From Mucilaginibacter arboris (GTDB taxonomy: Bacteria > Bacteroidota > Bacteroidia > Sphingobacteriales > Sphingobacteriaceae): 64,000 nt of DNA. The DNA lies in contig NZ_WPIK01000001.1 in NCBI RefSeq assembly GCF_009754915.1, forward strand, positions 62,001 through 126,000, read 5' to 3'. Shown here piece by piece: positions 34,049-43,175 of the stretch (its first letter is position 1; the number at the start of each line of letters is the position of its first letter). A program made the position numbers and the translations under genes. The notes below the pieces were generated by a model. The model had not been told where the DNA came from, did not search any database, and saw nothing but the letters and a program-made list of their open reading frames with translations.

Positions 34049-34945
34049 CGATAGTTTTTTTGTAACGAAGCGTTGAATCCGTTGCAGAAGATTACCTTTC
34101 CGGTTGCGCAAGAATTGCTTAATTGCGGTATAAGCTTCTACATTTTCTGTTATCTCCGAAGGAAAAAACTGAACCGGTTGTTGTGCCACATTTACCTGAT
34201 AAATATCTTCTTTGTTAGAATGAACTCCGCTGCCATCATGCCCAATATTATGGATCAATGATTTGGAAGGATTTAACGTTAAACCACCTTTTAAAAACAC
34301 AGAAGCATACCAGCGGATGGCCCATGAATTGTTTTTGCCCGATTTAAACTCCTGCATTTGTTTCCAGAAATTCATCGTTCCTTCAATGGAAAATTGCCCG
34401 ATCTGTGTTTTGCTGAACTGACTGATCAGATTATCAATATCCGGATTAAAGTTTTTCCAGGCACGGTTCCAGGTTGCCCAGCCCCAACTGGTTGCGGCGC
34501 GGTAAAAAAAAGTTTCGGGCAGGTTTTTATCAGCCAAAGGATACATGTAAGCACCAATATGCATTACTTTTTCCTCGTTAATATAATGTTGCAAAGCATC
34601 ATTAAAATAATTTAAGGTAAACGGCGAGGAAAGCAGGTCGTCCTCAAAAACAATTACTTTGCCGTATTCCTTAACCAGCTGGCTCACACCTGAAATAATT
34701 GCGTTTGCCAATCCCTGGTTTTCCTGACTTTCTATTATTTTGACTGACTTAAATCCGTCTGTTTCCTTTATCAGCGCCCTTACTTCATTTACTTTTGCCT
34801 GATCGGCTGCTGTTTTTGCACCATCAGAAAAAATAAACAGGCGCGAATCTTCGGCTAATAAATTTTTTTGCAAATGATTGATGGTACGCCTGGTATGATC
34901 AGGACGGTTATAAACAAAAAGGGCAATCGGGGCCAGGATTTGCAT
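34046..34945 (-). CDS. GT2-like glycosyltransferase
   Basis: A 299-residue GT-A enzyme: APIALFVYNRPDHTRRTI opening, FSDGAKTAADQAKV, and the metal site VIVFEDDLL; the aromatic SWGWATWNRAWKNF segment is typical of Bacteroidota sugar transferases in O-antigen loci. It follows the SAM methyltransferase at 34968 by 22 bases on the same strand. Specificity is unknown. Confidence 0.8.
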   Translation of the reverse strand: MQILAPIALFVYNRPDHTRRTINHLQKNLLAEDSRLFIFSDGAKTAADQAKVNEVRALIKETDGFKSVKIIESQENQGLANAIISGVSQLVKEYGKVIVFEDDLLSSPFTLNYFNDALQHYINEEKVMHIGAYMYPLADKNLPETFFYRAATSWGWATWNRAWKNFNPDIDNLISQFSKTQIGQFSIEGTMNFWKQMQEFKSGKNNSWAIRWYASVFLKGGLTLNPSKSLIHNIGHDGSGVHSNKEDIYQVNVAQQPVQFFPSEITENVEAYTAIKQFLRNRKGNLLQRIQRFVTKKLS

Positions 34946-34967
34946 GAAGTTTTATCTTCTTTAAAGA

Positions 34968-35744
34968 TCAGAAAATTTGTGGGCTTTTATCTGTAGCAGA
35001 GCATAAAACAGTATAAGCATTTGCTAATTTTTCCTGTAATTTTTTTCCTACAAGTTGGTTTAAAACTTTTTTAAGCTGATATTCAGCCTCAATCTTAACG
35101 TTTTTTAACAGGCTTTTCTTTTTCTTTTGGTTGATAAAAGTATTAAAGCGCGTTACTTCCGGCTGGATCATGGAAGTTTTATCTGCCAAAACTTCAAATC
35201 CTTCGGAACGAAGCAAATAGCGTAAGGAACTTGGTGTATAAACATTGATGTGGCCATAAGCCAGAAAATGTTTAATTTTTGCATCTACGCCAAAACGGTA
35301 ATCCCGCGGCACTTCGATCACCTGATATTTAGCAATTCTTTTTAGTTCGCGCAGCAGCATGCGCTCGTATTCTACATGTTCCAAAACATGTGCTAAAATC
35401 ACCAGATCGAAACTTTGATCAGCATAAGGAATATGATAGCCATCAAAAACCTGTACTTCTTTTATGCTCTTTAAATTGCGGTTTTTAATATGCTCCACAC
35501 CGCTTTCAGAAATTTCGATTGCATATAATTCCGGCGCAAAGTTCCATTGGTCGAGATAATATAAAATGCTGCCATCGCCTGCGCCAACTTCCAGCACTTT
35601 TACAAATTGTTTTCCTTTGCAAACCTCCAAAATATTTTGCGCCTTGTATTTTGCACCTAACATTCGCCACGCTTCATCGTGGTTATCATAGAAATTATCG
35701 TAAGCGCTGATGACGCTGGAATTGGTTAAATTTTGTTCTGACAT
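34968..35744 (-). CDS. Class I SAM-dependent methyltransferase
   Basis: A 258-residue methyltransferase with motif I VLEVGAGDGSILYY, the acidic strand LYAIEISESGVEHI, and the post-motif DLVILAHVLEHVEYERML. It belongs to the methyltransf_11 type found with glycan genes. It is followed by a glycosyltransferase on the same strand and preceded by another, separated by a sister-form motif copy. The methyl acceptor is not known. Confidence 0.82.
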   Translation of the reverse strand: MSEQNLTNSSVISAYDNFYDNHDEAWRMLGAKYKAQNILEVCKGKQFVKVLEVGAGDGSILYYLDQWNFAPELYAIEISESGVEHIKNRNLKSIKEVQVFDGYHIPYADQSFDLVILAHVLEHVEYERMLLRELKRIAKYQVIEVPRDYRFGVDAKIKHFLAYGHINVYTPSSLRYLLRSEGFEVLADKTSMIQPEVTRFNTFINQKKKKSLLKNVKIEAEYQLKKVLNQLVGKKLQEKLANAYTVLCSATDKSPQIF

Positions 35745-35790
35745 GCGTACGTAAAAGTAGCTTTTTCCGCTGATACAATTATTTAGGTGG

Positions 35791-35802
35791 TAAAAACAGC
35801 AT
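35791..35802 (+). repeat. Sister-form motif copy at a glycosyltransferase stop
   Basis: GGTAAAAACAGCATCA; the motif (35791-35802) ends on the stop codon of the gene at 35802-36812. Confidence 0.7.
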
Positions 35803-36812
35803 CAAAATTTGTTCGGATCTGCTTTTCCTAAATTACCTTTTAAACCATCATTTACTGCTATCAACAGTTTTTTATACTCTTTTTGTTTAGCGTTGATAAT
35901 GCTAATCAGTTTCAATCCGTTTAAAAAAAGAAATTTATTCAGCTTAAAGAGCAGCTTATTTTTAACTGTAACTCTTGTATAAAAGAACAAACGATTACGG
36001 GTATGATAATAGATGCGGAAATTCCACTGATCTAACAAGTTTGAAGTAAAAAGCTTTTTCTGGTAATTAATTCCTTGCGATTGGTCAACATCTGTAACCC
36101 TGCATTCAGGAATCAGCCAGATCGTTCCCCTGCTTTCCGTAATGCGGTAAGTGTATTCCGAATCATCTACATAAAGAAAAAAACGTTCGTCAGGATAACC
36201 AATTTTATCAATCATCAATTTTTGCATCAGCAATCCACCATAAGGCACATAAGGAATTGGTACATGATCCTTAAAGGCAGCAGGTTTTTTCAACTTATCC
36301 TGCAACTTTAAAAACTGATTGTAAAAGATGCGTGGCAAACTAAACCCTAAGAAATTATCAGGAACTAAATAATAGCGGTAAGGGTTTTCTCCCTGTGCAA
36401 TTTTTACATGCGGTTTTCGGTCTCCACGCAAACAAAAAAGTGCTTTTTCATTATTTCCTCCGGGGATTTCATCCCACTTTTGCAGCAATTTTTTTAAAGC
36501 ATTTTCATCCGGCAAATTATCATCATCCAGCAGCCAGATAAAATCTGTATCAATAAACCGATGTGCATATTCTATAGCTTGTTTATATCCTCCGGCAGAA
36601 CCTTTGTTTTCTGCATTATCAATAACTTGTAAACGGTTATCTGCAAGCTGCTGTACTTCTTTTATCACCTCATAATCAGAAGCATTATTAACGATAATAA
36701 CCTGACTAACTTGCTCAAAAGAAAGAACGCGTTTAAGCACCTGCCCCAGAAAAGCCCAGCGATTTCCATAAGTTACGGTAAGCACGCACACTTTATATTT
36801 TATATTTGTCAT
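35802..36812 (-). CDS. GT2 glycosyltransferase (galactofuranosyl/rhamnosyl-transferase-like)
   Basis: A 336-residue GT-A enzyme. The start MTNIKYKVCVLTVTYGNR at ATG 36812 is preferred over the frame start at 36833. Key segments are VIIVNNASDYEV, ENKGSAGGYKQAIEYA and the metal triad WLLDDDN, followed by FLYVDDSEYTYRI, the pattern of polymerising galactofuranosyl and rhamnosyl transferases. A near-motif copy (TACTTCTTTTAT, 36653-36664) lies in frame. Part of the 31-38 kb glycan group. Confidence 0.82.
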   Translation of the reverse strand: MTNIKYKVCVLTVTYGNRWAFLGQVLKRVLSFEQVSQVIIVNNASDYEVIKEVQQLADNRLQVIDNAENKGSAGGYKQAIEYAHRFIDTDFIWLLDDDNLPDENALKKLLQKWDEIPGGNNEKALFCLRGDRKPHVKIAQGENPYRYYLVPDNFLGFSLPRIFYNQFLKLQDKLKKPAAFKDHVPIPYVPYGGLLMQKLMIDKIGYPDERFFLYVDDSEYTYRITESRGTIWLIPECRVTDVDQSQGINYQKKLFTSNLLDQWNFRIYYHTRNRLFFYTRVTVKNKLLFKLNKFLFLNGLKLISIINAKQKEYKKLLIAVNDGLKGNLGKADPNKF

Positions 36813-36834
36813 CTGATCGTTCAAAAATATCAAT

Positions 36835-36846
36835 TAAAAACAGCAT
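36835..36846 (+). repeat. Sister-form motif copy before the flippase
   Basis: TAAAAACAGCAT followed by CAGC, in the short divergent gap between the glycosyltransferase and flippase genes. Confidence 0.65.
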
Positions 36847-36874
36847 CAGCTACGCAATTATCCTTTAGTACAGC

Positions 36875-38353
36875 ATGGGAATTATACAGCAGCAAACTAT
36901 AAAAGGCACTTTTTACTCTTATTTAGGTGTTGCGATTGGCTTTATTACCATTTATTATTTCCAGCCACATTCACTCAGTCCAGAACAGGTTGGATTGATC
37001 AATATTTTAGCTCCGTTTTCGTTACTTTTTGCGCAGTTTGCAATTTTAGGTTTTAACGGAACAGCCAGATATTTTCCTTATTTCCGAAATAATGAGAAAA
37101 ATCATCATGGTTATCTGGCGTTGGCCTGTTTAGTTTCTTTAATTGGGTTTGGGCTGTTTGCTGTACTTGCTTATGTTTTTAAAAATGAGCTTATCGGCAA
37201 AAAATCAGAAAAAAGTGGACTGTTTAACCAATACTTCTGGTATCTGCTGCCACTTACATTTTTTACGCTGTTTTTTAACGTGTTTGATTTGTTTGCGCGA
37301 ATGCTTTACGATACCATCAGTGGTCGAGTTTTGCGGGAATTTACCAAGCGCCTTTTCATTTTGCTGGTACTTTTGCTGATCTTTTTTAAGTGGGTCAACT
37401 TCCAAACTTTCATGATTTTATGGCTGATAGCTAATATTTTTCCCACTTTTTTAATGATGAGAAAGTTGATTTCTCAAGGAAACTTTTCCTTAAAAACTGA
37501 TTTCGCTTTTATCAATAAGGATATGAGCCGGAAATTAATCAGCATTTGCTTTTTCGCAATCCTGACAGGTTCTGCACCAATAATTATTGATAGCTTGGAT
37601 AAATACATGGTTAATGAGAAATTCGGTTTAGCTGAAACCGGTATTTACAGTGTTGCTGCTTATTTTGGGATCGTGATTACCTTACCAGCACGTTCGCTTT
37701 ACAGTATTGCTTACACTATCGTTTCCGAATCTTGGAAAAGCAACGATCTGGAAAATATCAGAAATATCTATCGTAAAAGCTGCATTAACCAACTCATTGC
37801 CGCTTTATTTATCTTCCTTTTGGTTTGGATAAACGTAGATAACATTTTTAAAGTCCTTCCGCATAATTATGCTGCTGGAAAGTACGTGATCTTTTTTATC
37901 GGTTTAGGTTATGTAATCGATTCTGCAACGGGTATAAACGGTGTAATTTTAACCAGTTCCCGCCATTTTAAGTACGATTCCTTTTTTAATCTTGGCTTAA
38001 TTGGAATTACTATCGTGCTTAATTTGATTTTTATTCCGCTTTATGGTATTACCGGAGCTGCTATTGCCGCCGCAAGTACACTGCTGATTTTTAACTTGTT
38101 CCGATATTTGTTTATCCTGTTTGTTTACAAAATGCAGCCGTTTACCATCAAATCTTTGTATGCTATTTTAATTGCTTTGGCTGCTTATTGGATTTGTGAT
38201 CGATTTATTCCTGCACAAAAAAATTTTATTCTGGATAGTTTTATCCGTGCTTCTTTTATCACTGTTTTTTATGGATTGAGTGTTTACTTTCTCAATCTTT
38301 CAGAAGATATTAATGCTTATTTGAACGGTTATATTATCAAATTGAAAAAGTAA
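36875..38353 (+). CDS. Polysaccharide flippase (Wzx/MATE-like)
   Basis: A 492-residue inner-membrane protein with about 12-14 helices. It starts MGIIQQQTIKGTFYSYLGVAIG, the usual opening of oligosaccharide flippases, and has NEKFGLAETGIYSVAAYFG and PLYGITGAAIAAA, family landmarks. It likely exports the lipid-linked glycan built by the neighbouring transferases. A motif copy in the last helices (38248-38259) encodes RASFI. A second flippase lies at 1-1307. Confidence 0.88.
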   Translation: MGIIQQQTIKGTFYSYLGVAIGFITIYYFQPHSLSPEQVGLINILAPFSLLFAQFAILGFNGTARYFPYFRNNEKNHHGYLALACLVSLIGFGLFAVLAYVFKNELIGKKSEKSGLFNQYFWYLLPLTFFTLFFNVFDLFARMLYDTISGRVLREFTKRLFILLVLLLIFFKWVNFQTFMILWLIANIFPTFLMMRKLISQGNFSLKTDFAFINKDMSRKLISICFFAILTGSAPIIIDSLDKYMVNEKFGLAETGIYSVAAYFGIVITLPARSLYSIAYTIVSESWKSNDLENIRNIYRKSCINQLIAALFIFLLVWINVDNIFKVLPHNYAAGKYVIFFIGLGYVIDSATGINGVILTSSRHFKYDSFFNLGLIGITIVLNLIFIPLYGITGAAIAAASTLLIFNLFRYLFILFVYKMQPFTIKSLYAILIALAAYWICDRFIPAQKNFILDSFIRASFITVFYGLSVYFLNLSEDINAYLNGYIIKLKK

Positions 38354-38364
38354 GACATTTACCA

Positions 38365-38377
38365 ATGCTTCTTTTAT
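38365..38377 (-). repeat. Dispersed motif copy after the flippase
   Basis: Plus strand ATGCTTCTTTTAT followed by CGC, 12 bases after the flippase stop and just before the terminator hairpin. Confidence 0.88.
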
Positions 38378-38386
38378 CGCATAAAA

Positions 38387-38417
38387 AAACCGGAATAATA
38401 TTAAATCATTCCGGTTT
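38387..38417. terminator. Bidirectional terminator between flippase and typA
   Basis: AAACCGGAAT (38387-38396) pairs perfectly with ATTCCGGTTT (38408-38417) over an 11-base loop. A run of As precedes it, giving a U-tract for typA on the minus strand; the plus side is followed by AT-rich sequence. Confidence 0.75.
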
Positions 38418-38440
38418 CAATAATATTATTAGTTTGCTAA

Positions 38441-40252
38441 TTATTGGTTCACAAACTTTTTAGAATTATTTCTTCTCTCACCTTCGTTCAAGAAGATTTT
38501 ACGCAAACGGATGCTTTGTGGTGTAACTTCAATGTATTCATCAGCCTGAATATATTCCATAGATTCTTCTAAAGAAAACTTAATAGCTGGTGCAATACGA
38601 ACGTTAGTATCACTTCCGGAAGCACGCATGTTGGTTAATTGTTTACCTTTAGTTAGGTTAATAACCAAATCATTATCGCGGATGTGCTCGCCTAAAACTT
38701 GTCCTTCGTAAATATCAACCCCCGGATCAATAAAGAAACGGCCGCGGTCCTGCAATTTATCTATTGCAAAAGCAGTAGTTTTACCGGTATCCATAGAAAC
38801 CAAAACACCATTTAAACGGCCAGGAATTGGACCTTTCCAAGGTTCATAAGCTTTAAAACGATGGGCCATAATAGCTTCGCCACCAGTTGCAGTCAACACA
38901 TTATTACGTAAACCGATGATACCACGCGCAGGAATATCAAACTCCAAATGCTGCAAATCGCCTTTTGGTTCCATAATCAGTAAATCGCCTTTACGTTGTG
39001 TAACCAGTTCAATTACTTTACCGGCAACATCACCCGGAACATCCACAATTAAAGTTTCAATCGGCTCACATTTTTGGCCGTCAATTTCTTTAACAATCAC
39101 CTGTGGCTGGCCAACCTGCAACTCATAACCTTCGCGGCGCATGGTTTCAATTAAAACCGACAAGTGAAGGATCCCGCGGCCATAAACCAGGTAAGAATCA
39201 GGCGACTCAGTTTCAACAACCTTTAACGCCAGGTTTTTCTCCATTTCTTTAAACAAACGGTCGCGTAAGTGGCGGGAAGTTACAAACTTGCCTTCTTTAC
39301 CAAAAAACGGAGAGTTGTTAATGGTGAAAAGCATGTTCATGGTTGGCTCATCAATATGAATGATTTCCAGTGCTTCCGGTTTATCAAAATCAGCAAGGGT
39401 ATCGCCAATATCAAAACCATCAATACCTACAACGGCACAAATATCGCCGGAACTTACTTCGGTTGCTTTAAGTTTACCTAAACCTTCAAAAGTATATAGT
39501 TCTTTTATACGTGATTTTTGAATCGTTCCGTCACGTTTTACTAAAGATACCGGTTGATTTTCTTTAACTGTTCCGCGGGCAACGCGGCCAATAGCGATAC
39601 GGCCTACGAAAGAAGAATAATCTAATGATGTAATTTGCATTTGCAAAGTACCTTCCTGAATTGGGGCTGGTGGAATGTTTGCTAAAATAGCATCCATCAA
39701 AGGGAAAATATCTTCGGTTGGTTGTTTCCAATCGGTACTCATCCAGCCTTGTTTAGAAGAACCGTAAATTACAGGGAAATCTAACTGGTCTTCTGTTGCG
39801 CCTAAATTGTAGAACAGCTCAAAAATTTGTTCGTAAACTTCTTCCGGACGACAGTTTTCTTTATCTACTTTATTAACAACCACAATTGGTTTTAAACCTA
39901 AAGCCAGAGCTTTTTGGGTTACAAAACGCGTTTGCGGCATGGCACCTTCAAAAGCATCCACTAAAAGCAGTACGCCATCGGCCATTTTTAATACACGTTC
40001 CACTTCACCACCAAAATCGGCGTGACCAGGTGTGTCAATAATGTTGATTTTAACATCTTTATATCTAACAGAAACGTTTTTAGCAACGATGGTAATACCA
40101 CGTTCGCGTTCCAGGTCGTTGTTATCCAAAATAAGTTCACCGGTTTCCTGGTTATCCCTGAAAACGGCGCAACTGTGTAAAATTTTGTCAACCAGCGTAG
40201 TCTTGCCGTGGTCAACGTGTGCGATAATCGCAATGTTTCTGATTTTCTGCAT
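38441..40252 (-). CDS. typA: Ribosome-associated translational GTPase TypA/BipA
   Basis: A 603-residue elongation-factor-like GTPase that binds 70S ribosomes and supports assembly and stress growth. G1 is [13 protein letters not shown] at residues 9-21, the TypA switch LERERGITI follows, then G3 [15 protein letters not shown] and G4 VVNKVDK. The C-terminal domain has [20 protein letters not shown], diagnostic for TypA. Length and start are normal. Confidence 0.96.
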   Translation of the reverse strand: MQKIRNIAIIAHVDHGKTTLVDKILHSCAVFRDNQETGELILDNNDLERERGITIVAKNVSVRYKDVKINIIDTPGHADFGGEVERVLKMADGVLLLVDAFEGAMPQTRFVTQKALALGLKPIVVVNKVDKENCRPEEVYEQIFELFYNLGATEDQLDFPVIYGSSKQGWMSTDWKQPTEDIFPLMDAILANIPPAPIQEGTLQMQITSLDYSSFVGRIAIGRVARGTVKENQPVSLVKRDGTIQKSRIKELYTFEGLGKLKATEVSSGDICAVVGIDGFDIGDTLADFDKPEALEIIHIDEPTMNMLFTINNSPFFGKEGKFVTSRHLRDRLFKEMEKNLALKVVETESPDSYLVYGRGILHLSVLIETMRREGYELQVGQPQVIVKEIDGQKCEPIETLIVDVPGDVAGKVIELVTQRKGDLLIMEPKGDLQHLEFDIPARGIIGLRNNVLTATGGEAIMAHRFKAYEPWKGPIPGRLNGVLVSMDTGKTTAFAIDKLQDRGRFFIDPGVDIYEGQVLGEHIRDNDLVINLTKGKQLTNMRASGSDTNVRIAPAIKFSLEESMEYIQADEYIEVTPQSIRLRKIFLNEGERRNNSKKFVNQ

Positions 40253-40276
40253 GTAAATGCGTTAATAATTTTGCCG

Positions 40277-40284
40277 CAAAGGTA
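40277..40284 (-). promoter_or_regulatory. Candidate -7 box for typA
   Basis: The minus strand reads TACCTTTG, a good TAnnTTTG match, 24 bases upstream of the typA ATG. Confidence 0.45.
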
Positions 40285-40410
40285 GCTTTAATATATTAGA
40301 ATTTAAAGAGATAGCAACAAAATGGTGGTTATTTAGAGAAATATAACTACCAGATTACATTAACCGGATAGGTTTTAAAGTGCTGGTCGGCAGAGATAAT
40401 AGAAAGATTT

Positions 40411-41229
40411 TTACTTACTGAATGCCCAACGCAAAAATTTAGGCATTGCTTTAGACCAGGTTTCTATGTTATGCTGGCCGTTAACCACCTCCAGATATTG
40501 AATATCTTTCCATGCATCGTAACCTTTATGCCGAAGTGTTTTAATCAGGTCAACCGTATCATCCAAAGAATCAATAATACCATTATGGTTACGGTCAGCC
40601 GTTTCATCCTTCGTACCGGTTTGAAACCAGAATTTTAAACCGGGCTGATGCTTCTTTTGCCCTATCATTTTGTGCATGATGCGGTCTTGCGCTTCATCGT
40701 AACCATCGTTCAAATCTTTGCTTCTCCACCAGAAAGAACCTGAAAAAGCACCGGCTTTATTAAACATTTGCGGATTATTCCACACGATATCCAAAGCTGA
40801 TAATCCGCCTAAAGAAAAACCCGCAAAAGCAATATTGTTAAATGTTTTTAAACCAACCAGTTCTTGTAGTTTTGGTAACAATTCTTGTGTGATAAAAGAA
40901 GTATAAGCAGATGCTTTACTTCCGCGGCCTTTAAAATCTGGCGTTCCTGATACGCCATATTCCTGGATGCGCTCCTCATTAGCATGAATGGCAGCAACCA
41001 GTACCGGCACAATTTGCTGGTTGTTATATAAATTTTCTAAAGTTGTTTTCAGCTTGAGGTTTTCCAGTTCCTGCCCGTCATTAAGCAATAACAGGCTTAT
41101 TTTATTTAGTTCATCTAAACTTTCAGGGACCAAAAGAGAACAGGTTACTTCGCGATTTAAAAAAGTGGAATGAATTGTTAAAACCTCATCTGTTATGGCC
41201 ATCCCCCGCGTTAATTCTTGATAATACAT
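40411..41229 (-). CDS. Alpha/beta-hydrolase esterase (enterochelin-esterase-like)
   Basis: A 272-residue esterase of the enterochelin-esterase/esterase-D type. The nucleophile elbow is GFSLGGLSA, an acidic region is TGTKDETADRNHNG, and a late His is in VNGQHNIETW. The frame runs to 41289, but its first 20 residues are aromatic and unlikely; MYYQELTRGMAI at 41229 or MAITDEVLTIHS at 41202 are plausible starts. It is divergent from a second esterase, the first gene of the ATP-grasp operon, with a shared 119-base promoter gap. Two motif copies lie in frame (40648-40658, 40892-40904). Confidence 0.8.
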   Translation of the reverse strand: MYYQELTRGMAITDEVLTIHSTFLNREVTCSLLVPESLDELNKISLLLLNDGQELENLKLKTTLENLYNNQQIVPVLVAAIHANEERIQEYGVSGTPDFKGRGSKASAYTSFITQELLPKLQELVGLKTFNNIAFAGFSLGGLSALDIVWNNPQMFNKAGAFSGSFWWRSKDLNDGYDEAQDRIMHKMIGQKKHQPGLKFWFQTGTKDETADRNHNGIIDSLDDTVDLIKTLRHKGYDAWKDIQYLEVVNGQHNIETWSKAMPKFLRWAFSK

Positions 41230-41296
41230 GTAATAGGAAAAGTAATAATTATAGAAATAAAGATTAGTAGGTAACAAAAGCAGTACCAAGGCCCAA

Positions 41297-41304
41297 TATT
41301 TTTG
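41297..41304 (+). promoter_or_regulatory. Candidate -7 box for the ATP-grasp operon
   Basis: TATTTTTG matches TAnnTTTG in the divergent esterase gap, 44 bases before ATG 41349. Confidence 0.4.
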
Positions 41305-41348
41305 ATTTTAATTACAAAGCAACTATATTACGCCCTATTAATTAAAAT

Positions 41349-42053
41349 ATGATCGAAAATTACCGACGCTGGTATTCATATAATTTAGGTTTTGAACTGG
41401 ATATGCTGGTTTATGGTGATCGTGGCCGTCCGGTTATTTTATTTCCAACTTCATACGGAAGATATTATCAAAATAAAGATTTTGGCCTACTTGATGCTGT
41501 TTCCTGGTTTGTAAATGAAGGTTTAGTAAAAATTTATTGTCCTGATTCTATCGATACTTTAAGCTGGTATAATAAAAGCATTCACCCTGCTGATCGTGTA
41601 AAAAACCATATTTTGTATGATAAGATGTTAAACGAAGAACTCGTTCCCTGGGTTACTTTAGAAACGGGTGTAAACAAAGCCGTTATGGCAGGTTGTAGTT
41701 TTGGTGGTTACCATGCAGCTAACTTTTCTTTTAAACATCCCGAAAAAGTAAGTGCTATGTTTTCGATGAGCGGCGCTTTTGATATCCGCATGTTTACGGA
41801 AGGCTTTTATAATGAAGATATTTTTTATAATAACCCGATTGATTTTTTACCTGGCAACAACCAGCAGGACCTTTGGAACATGAACATTATTCTTGGTACT
41901 TCAGAACATGATATTTGCCTGGAATCTAATTATATATTATCGAATATTTTGCGTAACAAAAATATTAATCATTGGTTAGACATCAAACCAGATGAAATGC
42001 ACGACTGGCCCGTTTGGCGGGAAATGTTTCCGCATTATTTATCAACCTTATAA
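41349..42053 (+). CDS. Alpha/beta-hydrolase (COG4947-like esterase)
   Basis: A 234-residue hydrolase with the nucleophile elbow AGCSFGGYHAANFS and a late DEMHDWPVW His region. This esterase type is regularly found with ATP-grasp and GCS2 genes. It opens a plus-strand run: ATP-grasp protein 18 bases on, then YbdK-like ligase, amidotransferase and a second ATP-grasp-like protein. A role in releasing or transferring an ester- or amide-linked product is possible; the substrate is unknown. Confidence 0.8.
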   Translation: MIENYRRWYSYNLGFELDMLVYGDRGRPVILFPTSYGRYYQNKDFGLLDAVSWFVNEGLVKIYCPDSIDTLSWYNKSIHPADRVKNHILYDKMLNEELVPWVTLETGVNKAVMAGCSFGGYHAANFSFKHPEKVSAMFSMSGAFDIRMFTEGFYNEDIFYNNPIDFLPGNNQQDLWNMNIILGTSEHDICLESNYILSNILRNKNINHWLDIKPDEMHDWPVWREMFPHYLSTL

Positions 42054-42071
42054 CTTTTATATTAAATTATT

Positions 42072-43142
42072 ATGAAAAAAATAGGCATATTGTTTGGAAA
42101 GGAAAACAGTTTTCCCCAAGCTTTTGTAGATCGCGTTAACAGCAAAAACGAAAAAGATATTACTGCTGAGTTTGTTAAAGTAGATAAGGTTTTTCAAGGC
42201 GAACCATTGGATTATGCTGTAATTATCGATCGCATTTCTCAGGACGTCCCTTTTTATCGTTCCATGTTAAAAAATGCAGCTATTTGCGGTACAGCAGTAA
42301 TTAACAATCCGTTTTGGTGGAGTGCTGATGAAAAGTTTTTTAACAATGCACTTGCTTTAAAAATTGGCGTTCCGGTCCCAAAAACAGTTTTACTGCCTTC
42401 AAAAGAGCATCCGGATGATACTTCTGAAGAGTCTTTCCGCAATTTATCTTATCCTTTTAACTGGCCTGCTATTTTTAAATATGTTGGTTTTCCGGCTTAT
42501 ATGAAACCTTTTGATGGCGGTGGCTGGAAAGAAGTTTATAAAATGCACAGCTCAGAAGATTTCTTCAATAAATACAACGGTACCAAGCAATACGTGATGA
42601 TGCTGCAGGAAGAAATTATTTTTACAGAGTATTTCAGGTGCTATTGCATTGGCGGAAAATATGTAAAAATTATGCAATACGAGCCGCGCAACCCTTTCCA
42701 CGAACGTTATGTAACTGAAGGTGCAACTACAGACCAAAAGTTGTTAAATACTATTAAAAAATATGTAATTGCTTTAAACCAGTATTTAGGCTACGATTTT
42801 AATACGGTTGAATTTGCCGTTCGTGATGGCATTCCGTATGCTATAGATTTTTGCAATCCGGCACCAGATGCAGATGTAAACAGTGTTGGGGCAGAAAATT
42901 TTGAATGGGTGGTAGAAACCGCTGCAACTTATGCCATAGAACGTGCTAAAAAGCAAAAACCTGGTCAGGATAATTTAATCTGGGGGGAATATGTAAAATC
43001 ATCTTCAACAGGTTCGCCTTTGGTTAGTATTCAGGCTCCTGTAAAAACAGCAAAAGCCAAACCGTCAACAAAAGCAAAAACCACAGGAAAAGCCAAGACT
43101 GAAAAAACTGTTGATGAAAATACCGGCATAAAAGAAGCATAA
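42072..43142 (+). CDS. ATP-grasp ligase with Lys/Ala-rich tail
   Basis: A 356-residue protein. Residues 1 to about 300 are an ATP-grasp fold (ADEKFFNNALALKIGVPVPKT, YPFNWPAIFKYVGFPAYMKP, then the metal-site region TVEFAVRDGIPYAIDFCNPAPDAD). Such enzymes join a carboxylate to an amine through an acyl-phosphate. Residues from about 318 are a low-complexity tail (KTAKAKPSTKAKTTGKAK), probably disordered and basic. The last codons GIKEA and the stop are a dispersed motif copy (43128-43140). Second gene of the run; 33 bases before the YbdK-like gene. Confidence 0.82.
   Translation: MKKIGILFGKENSFPQAFVDRVNSKNEKDITAEFVKVDKVFQGEPLDYAVIIDRISQDVPFYRSMLKNAAICGTAVINNPFWWSADEKFFNNALALKIGVPVPKTVLLPSKEHPDDTSEESFRNLSYPFNWPAIFKYVGFPAYMKPFDGGGWKEVYKMHSSEDFFNKYNGTKQYVMMLQEEIIFTEYFRCYCIGGKYVKIMQYEPRNPFHERYVTEGATTDQKLLNTIKKYVIALNQYLGYDFNTVEFAVRDGIPYAIDFCNPAPDADVNSVGAENFEWVVETAATYAIERAKKQKPGQDNLIWGEYVKSSSTGSPLVSIQAPVKTAKAKPSTKAKTTGKAKTEKTVDENTGIKEA
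43128..43140 (+). repeat. Dispersed motif copy forming the end of the ATP-grasp gene
   Basis: ATAAAAGAAGCAT read in frame as IKEA, directly followed by the stop. Confidence 0.88.
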
Positions 43143-43175
43143 CCATTTCAATTTTTAAAAGCAGAAAGGAGCGCT

